A stretch of 22,979 nt of DNA, from NCBI GenBank assembly GCA_025201705.1, contig MU617109.1, positions 1-22,979 on the forward strand, in the 5' to 3' direction. Both the position numbers and the translations under genes were made by a program. Origin of the DNA: Dissophora ornata. Lineage: Eukaryota > Mortierellomycota > Mortierellomycetes > Mortierellales > Mortierellaceae. Shown here one piece after another: positions 18,277 to 22,979 of the stretch (position 1 is its first letter; the number at the start of each line of letters is the position of its first letter). Under the pieces are notes generated by a model. It saw nothing but the letters and a program-made list of their open reading frames with translations, was not told the origin of the DNA and did not search any database.

Positions 18277-21200
18277 ATGGAAGCAGGAATTCCACGACAG
18301 TTCACAGCACAGGAAAGACTTGAGCAGCTCCGAACTACAGAAGCTCTGTACAACGCGGGTTTATATACCTCAGCGTTGCTCATCGTAAGAACAAACAGCC
18401 TCCTTTCTTGAGAGTGTTCCCATTTCGACGATTGAATCTCTGTTCTCGCAGCGAGTGTCGTGTCGTGTCGTGTCCTTTTTTTTCCCACAAATACTTATGC
18501 TACAAATATAGGCTAGCGTTCATATCTCCACAATCAGGAGTGGCGAGGAATGGTTCCACTCTCGAGCTCTCGCGCGATATGCCCGCTGCCTGACGCGTCT
18601 CCAGGAACATCGCCGATCAATTGTAAGCCCGGGCGTACAACCTTTTAAGGACAAGAGTGTCGCCAATGCAGTTTTGACATGAGATTTAAAAAGAACGAAA
18701 CAAAAGGCAACATGGAAATTACGCTAACTATCTTCTTGCATAATCGACAGGAGTATTACAGGAAAGCTTCATATATCGGAGATGCACCAGTACCCTCCGA
18801 TGTCATTGCAAAATATTCAGAGATGGACGGATCCCAATCTGCAATAGGCGATAATGAGGGACATACAGAGACACAACCTCAACCCGCAGCTGCGGGGCTC
18901 GAAAAACAATTGGACAGGACACTCGCCAAGCAAAGACTGGCACGGGAGCAAATGAAAGACAGATTTATCAAAGCAACGTCCAGGATAGCAGCGCAGAGGA
19001 AGAACGCAATCGTGGCCTCGGCAACAAAAGTAGCAGCCAAAGCAAATATAGCGGCTGGAGGTCTGACCGGACCGGCCCCTACTTCGATACCATCTGTGGT
19101 ACCCCAATCTGCAACCATGAAGAAATATTTGGCCTCGCGCACTGTAGAAAAAGACAACGCAAACGTGACCACTGGTGTTATGAGTGGTGTGAGATCAACA
19201 TCAGGAAGCGCTATCAAAGCGACGGATAATCCATCAATGACTGGAGTCATCAGCAATCCTCTGGAGCAAGCGAAGCAGCAGGAGGCGATCAACATTGACT
19301 ATGCCCAATCTTGCTGTGAGGCCGGAGACTATAAAGGAGCCGGGGAAGCGGTAAGCATGGATTTCGATGTTTTCGTTCGTATTACAAGTATTCGTAGATC
19401 CTTGGCTAATAAAGGATCATCTTGTGTATTATATAGCTCAAAACCATCCCAGAAAGTAGTCGGACAGTTCAGGTGTACTTGATGCTTATTCGAATTACCC
19501 GCAACAAAGGCACCTCCATAACGTAAGACCGACTCGCCAACTATGAATTCACCGCGAAGAGGACTTGTTTTCTGCCACAAGCTGACTGGTTTTACAAACA
19601 TGATTTGGGTTTCCACAGAGAGAAGACATGTTGGGAGTTCATAGCAGAGTAAGTGTGTTTGTGTAGGCATATTTGTAGGGCTCTGGATCAATGCTCAAAG
19701 CAGTGCTCTGACAATTTCGGTCGCTGAAAAACTTAGGATGCAACCGCTGGCGATAGAGGCGTATGTACAGCTTTTACGCTCGCAAGTACCGCTGGCCATT
19801 GTATTGAATATGGTCCCTTCAAACTTTACCGAGAAATCCTGGATGAAAACCTATTTACATGGCATGGACAACCTACTTCGGATGAAATATCCAGGTGAGG
19901 GCGGTGATCTTGCGATACGTTTTTCATGGGAATGTTTCTTCGCTTTACTAACTCTCAATGTGTGCCGTTGTAATGTCAATAGCTGCACTGTTGAATTTCT
20001 CAGAACTCAACGAAAGATATCCAGACAACATTGACATCAAACTGAGAATGGCTCTCTGTTTGAGGTGGATGGACAAAACTGTCAGGGCTTGCTTCGTGTA
20101 TTCTCAAGTAAGGACTCTTGTTAAAGAAAAGCAAACGCAAGAGACGGCTTGGCTCTTGAGCTGATGATGAACAATGTTTTGATGTGTGATAAAAAATTAG
20201 GTCCGCAAGTTGGATAGCCGCGTTGTGGAAGATATGTATCACTACGGCGCTTGTTTGAAGCTGTTGTCGAAAAGGATATACCTGAACAAGTAAGATAGGA
20301 GGCTTGGAGCTTCGCCATTTCATTCACTTCGATTTTTTTTCTATCTGGGAATTGACCAACAATATCATCGCTTACGCTTCAGACTAGCCAGTGATCTTTT
20401 GAGCTGCAGTGATAATTGTCCGGACGTGTGGTGTGTCCAGGCGATGTATTGGGACATGAAGGGCAACAAGGAAAGAGCGTTGCAGATGGTGTCGAAGGTA
20501 GGTTGTTGTTCCATTCCCTGGCAGACCGCTTGTCTATCTGCCTTTGTAGACTGCGAACTAAATTGCCATTCTGACGGGATCATTACTAGGCACTGTTGAT
20601 CAAACCAAATCACTGCGGCGCTCTCCAGCTTCGTGGCCAGCTCTACATGGACATTACGCCTCTCAAAGCACTGCAGTCTTTTCGAGAAGCGTACCGGATA
20701 GAGAAAGATATCGTCACTTATGAAGGTAAAAGCACGCAAGAACCCCCCCCCTAACCATTGTTAGGAACATATGCTTGGCTGAAAGATTGACATGGGAGCT
20801 CGATTGTAGGTCTTGTCAACACATACATATTGATGGATCGTCAACTGGAAGCTATGGAGATGGCTAGCGAAGTGAAGAGGCTGATGCCGGACAATGCTCG
20901 TGCTATCGCGATTTATGCCATGGCAGTCTACCATGCGAGCGATGATAGTGCTAAGGTTGCGCAAGAACTACTGCAGGAGGCTCTGCGGATCGATCCTGGA
21001 TGCGTTGATGCAGCGGCTTGTCTTGTGATGATTTACGAGAGACAGGGAGAATACGATGATGCCATCCAAGTGTAAGCCGTGGTAGTTTCTATTATTGTCT
21101 CGACTCTGTGTAATATTTTCTTTTATGCCTGGGACTAACGCTACCGATGAAACGGTTGCAGCCTGGACCAACAGCTTGATCATCAACCTCCAGAGGTCAT

Positions 21201-21955
21201 TCACATTCGGAAGGCTGAGCTCTATACGGCGATAGAGCAGTGGGAGCAAGCACTTGGGAGCTATCAGAATGTTCTAAGGTATTACACTGGTCTGCATAAT
21301 AGGGTGACGCTTGAACCTGTAGAGGCAAGCATCGCTTCGGTCCATTAAATGCTAATATGCCCTTTAAATGTCGCATTTCACATTTAGTGCGGATCCCGAC
21401 AATGCGCGGGCCAAGGCAGGGATTGCGGTAGTGGAAAAGGTCATAAGCGGAGGAGAGGACGAGGACGAGGACGAAGAATCTGAGAATAATGACGAGCATG
21501 ATATCGAGGCTTTGGAAGCCGAGCTGCAGCGTCATAATCAGATGGAAGGCAACCTGGATGAAGACGACATTTTAACTGGCGAGGAAGATCACGAAGACGA
21601 CCATGATGATGATAGCATTCAGTACCGTAATCACCAACACCATCAGCAAACACCGCAACACCCACAAAATACCTTTGCCCATCGTGCGCGTGGAGGATTG
21701 GGACAACGGCATCAGCAAACTCCCTACAGACACCCGCAAAGGCTACTGGATCAGACGCCGCATCAGCCATCGCGCTCGCAATCACTACTCCTGAATCAAA
21801 TCCCTTCAACGCCTGGGTTTGGGATGGGCTATCCACAGACGCCGTCGAGGCCAGGCAGGAGCCAGCACAATGGCCGATTTCATACGACCTTTAATGCGCA
21901 ACGAGAGCGAGAATATGACGAATTTGAGGATGGTGGAGAGGACATGGATGAGTAG
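18277..21955 (+). CDS. Anaphase-promoting complex subunit 7-like TPR protein
   Basis: Thirteen exons: 18277-18384, 18512-18622, 18751-19350, 19437-19522, 19619-19648, 19737-19894, 19983-20107, 20201-20289, 20383-20497, 20590-20725, 20810-21071, 21162-21278, 21388-21955. All phases agree and give 834 residues (human APC7 is about 600). Human APC7 is a TPR scaffold of the APC/C ubiquitin ligase, which drives mitotic exit. The start (LYNAGLYTSALLIASV) and EYYRKASYIG match the APC7 N-terminus. Residues about 95-255 are a low-complexity insert. TPR-like helices run from about 256 to 650, including AEMQPLAIEAYVQLL, EDMYHYGACLKLL, DVWCVQAMYW and ALRIDPGCVDAAACL. The last exon encodes an acidic block (about 656-710), then a His/Gln/Pro-rich tail with five Thr-Pro sites. 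Exon 5 is only 30 bases. Another APC/C TPR subunit (APC3, 6 or 8) is less likely. Confidence 0.8.
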
Positions 21956-22337
21956 ACAGATATACCCTCGCCCTCGGACTGACTGCAGCATCGCAATAAG
22001 AAAACATTCTTCATCCATTATCCTACTATGTGTACTTTCTGTGTTTTTGAAAGTCCTGCTTTCCTCCACTCGCGTACGCTGGCTACGTGTCCACGCTCCT
22101 CTTCAGTTCCCAGAGTCCCCGGACTCTTGGTCTCGTTCAAGATATGCTGTAGCGGTGGTGGTAGTCTCGAAAGGGATGGGGAGGGTTCCAGAAGGTGCAG
22201 TGGTTTGCCAATCGGGTATTATTTGAGCAAGGTCGCGTCACATCGCATAAAAATACCACGGGCAGCACGCGGTCTTTTTACGTGGCTCTGATCACTTCCT
22301 CCTCTCTGCTGAACCATTCATCTCATTTCCAGCCGCA
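21956..22337. other. Intergenic region between the APC7-like and IMP2 genes
   Basis: Contains the 3' UTR of the upstream gene (only a weak AATAAG near 21996) and the promoter of IMP2. No TATA box, RNA gene or repeat of note was seen; the open frames are short and without family features. Confidence 0.5.
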
Positions 22338-22979
22338 ATGTCATTCGCACGTCAGACCGCGAGGATGTTCCTGCCCTGGATACCAGTCGGGCTGTACTTT
22401 GCGGAGCACGGATACAGTCTAGGAACTGTTCATGGAAGATCGATGCAGGCAAGGCCACTTCACCTTCAAACCATGCATTCACCGCCAAACCAGCAGGGAG
22501 AGCGTACACCGCCTCGAAGACCATCATGGGACTAACCACGGATAACTTGCAATGGAATATCCCAAATGAAAAAAAAAACAGCCGACGCTCAACCCAGATA
22601 GCAATAAGTTGCGAAAGGACGTCGTACTTTTCAATCACTGGGCGATCGATCGGTTTGAGTACCAGATCGGCGACGTCGTGACGGTGCGGTAGGATATCAC
22701 TCGGGTTCATCCGTTCCATCGTATAAAGTCATCTTGGAATGGAGATAAAGCTGTATTAATTGCTTACGTTCTACGTGAACGTTGCATTCTCCAACAGACA
22801 TCCCGATATGCCGAATCGGACTATCATCAAACGGATTGTGGCACTGGAGGGCGACGTTGTCCAGACACGGTCTCCGTATCCAGAAGCACATGTGCGAGTG
22901 CCTCGGGGCCACTGCTGGATTGAGGGTGACGAGATGTTTCATAGCAAGGACAGCAACAACTTTGGGCCGGTAAAACAAA
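22338..22979 (+). CDS. IMP2: Mitochondrial inner membrane protease subunit 2, 5' part
   Basis: Exons 22338-22448, 22582-22688 and 22798-22969 are visible (130 residues); intron 3 starts GTAAAA at 22970 and the gene leaves the window. IMP2 is a type I signal-peptidase-like serine protease that removes sorting signals from intermembrane-space proteins. The N-terminus holds one membrane segment ([11 protein letters not shown]). The catalytic Ser is S35 in GRSMQ, joined across intron 1 to PTLNP; the catalytic Lys is K84 in [30 protein letters not shown] and [17 protein letters not shown] match the family's C-terminal half; about 45 residues remain outside compared with human and yeast proteins. 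Intron 1 (22449-22581) begins GC rather than GT: extending the exon to the next GT would insert about 18 residues between GRSMQ and PTL, which are adjacent in the family. Confidence 0.9.

Noticed and set aside
1..22979. tRNA, rRNA, CRISPR array, transposon or viral insertion
   Set aside because: No B-box with matching A-box, no regularly spaced repeats, no terminal repeats with transposase-like frames, and no viral protein signature were seen on either strand.

Overview
The window is a protein-coding stretch of a filamentous fungal nuclear genome. Almost every recognisable gene is split by short introns (mostly 79-150 bp, the longest 253 bp) with GT...AG borders, some with clear CTAAC-like branch points. 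Several genes have TATATAAA/TATAAAAA promoters. The gene set (a PHO81/NUC-2-type SPX-ankyrin-GDPD protein, EFG1, an APC7-like subunit, mitochondrial IMP2, a hemerythrin-like protein, a class III Old Yellow Enzyme) and the intron density (12 introns in the APC7-like gene) fit an early-diverging fungus, most likely Mucoromycota/Mortierellomycotina. That placement is inference from gene style, not a database match. No bacterial, viral, transposon, CRISPR, rRNA or tRNA feature was found.

Layout, left to right. (1) The 3' end of an Old Yellow Enzyme gene (1-702), then about 1.5 kb without a convincing gene. (2) A small heat-shock protein gene (2302-2775) with a heat-shock element and TATA box. (3) A six-exon gene (3426-7641) for a 1242-residue SPX-ankyrin-degenerate GDPD protein, probably the phosphate-starvation regulator PHO81/NUC-2; its first coding exon is only ATGAAG. 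(4) A possible four-helix membrane-protein gene (7916-8601) interrupted by an in-frame TAG, then a gene-poor 1.4 kb with a G-quadruplex motif. (5) A three-exon gene (10041-14133) for a 1245-residue unknown protein: a four-segment membrane domain followed by a roughly 900-residue disordered tail. (6) A shortened type-B carboxylesterase with a mitochondrial-type leader (14425-15980). (7) A hemerythrin-like protein (16423-16899). (8) On the minus strand, the rRNA-processing protein EFG1 (17115-18043), tail-to-tail with the hemerythrin gene and head-to-head with (9). (9) A 13-exon APC7-like gene (18277-21955). (10) The 5' part of the mitochondrial inner membrane protease subunit IMP2 (22338 to the right edge), with a GC-AG first intron.

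The genes do not form an obvious pathway cluster; this is an ordinary eukaryotic neighbourhood. The best leads are structural: the six-base first exon and internal TATA box of the PHO81-like gene, a 13-bp duplication flanking a poly(A) block in its first intron, loss of the GDPD catalytic residues, a carboxylesterase lacking the usual acid/His region, the amber-interrupted membrane protein, the GC-AG intron in IMP2, and an APC7-like tail with a cluster of Thr-Pro sites. Exon boundaries were read by eye from splice consensus, reading-frame continuity and family conservation; none has been checked against RNA.
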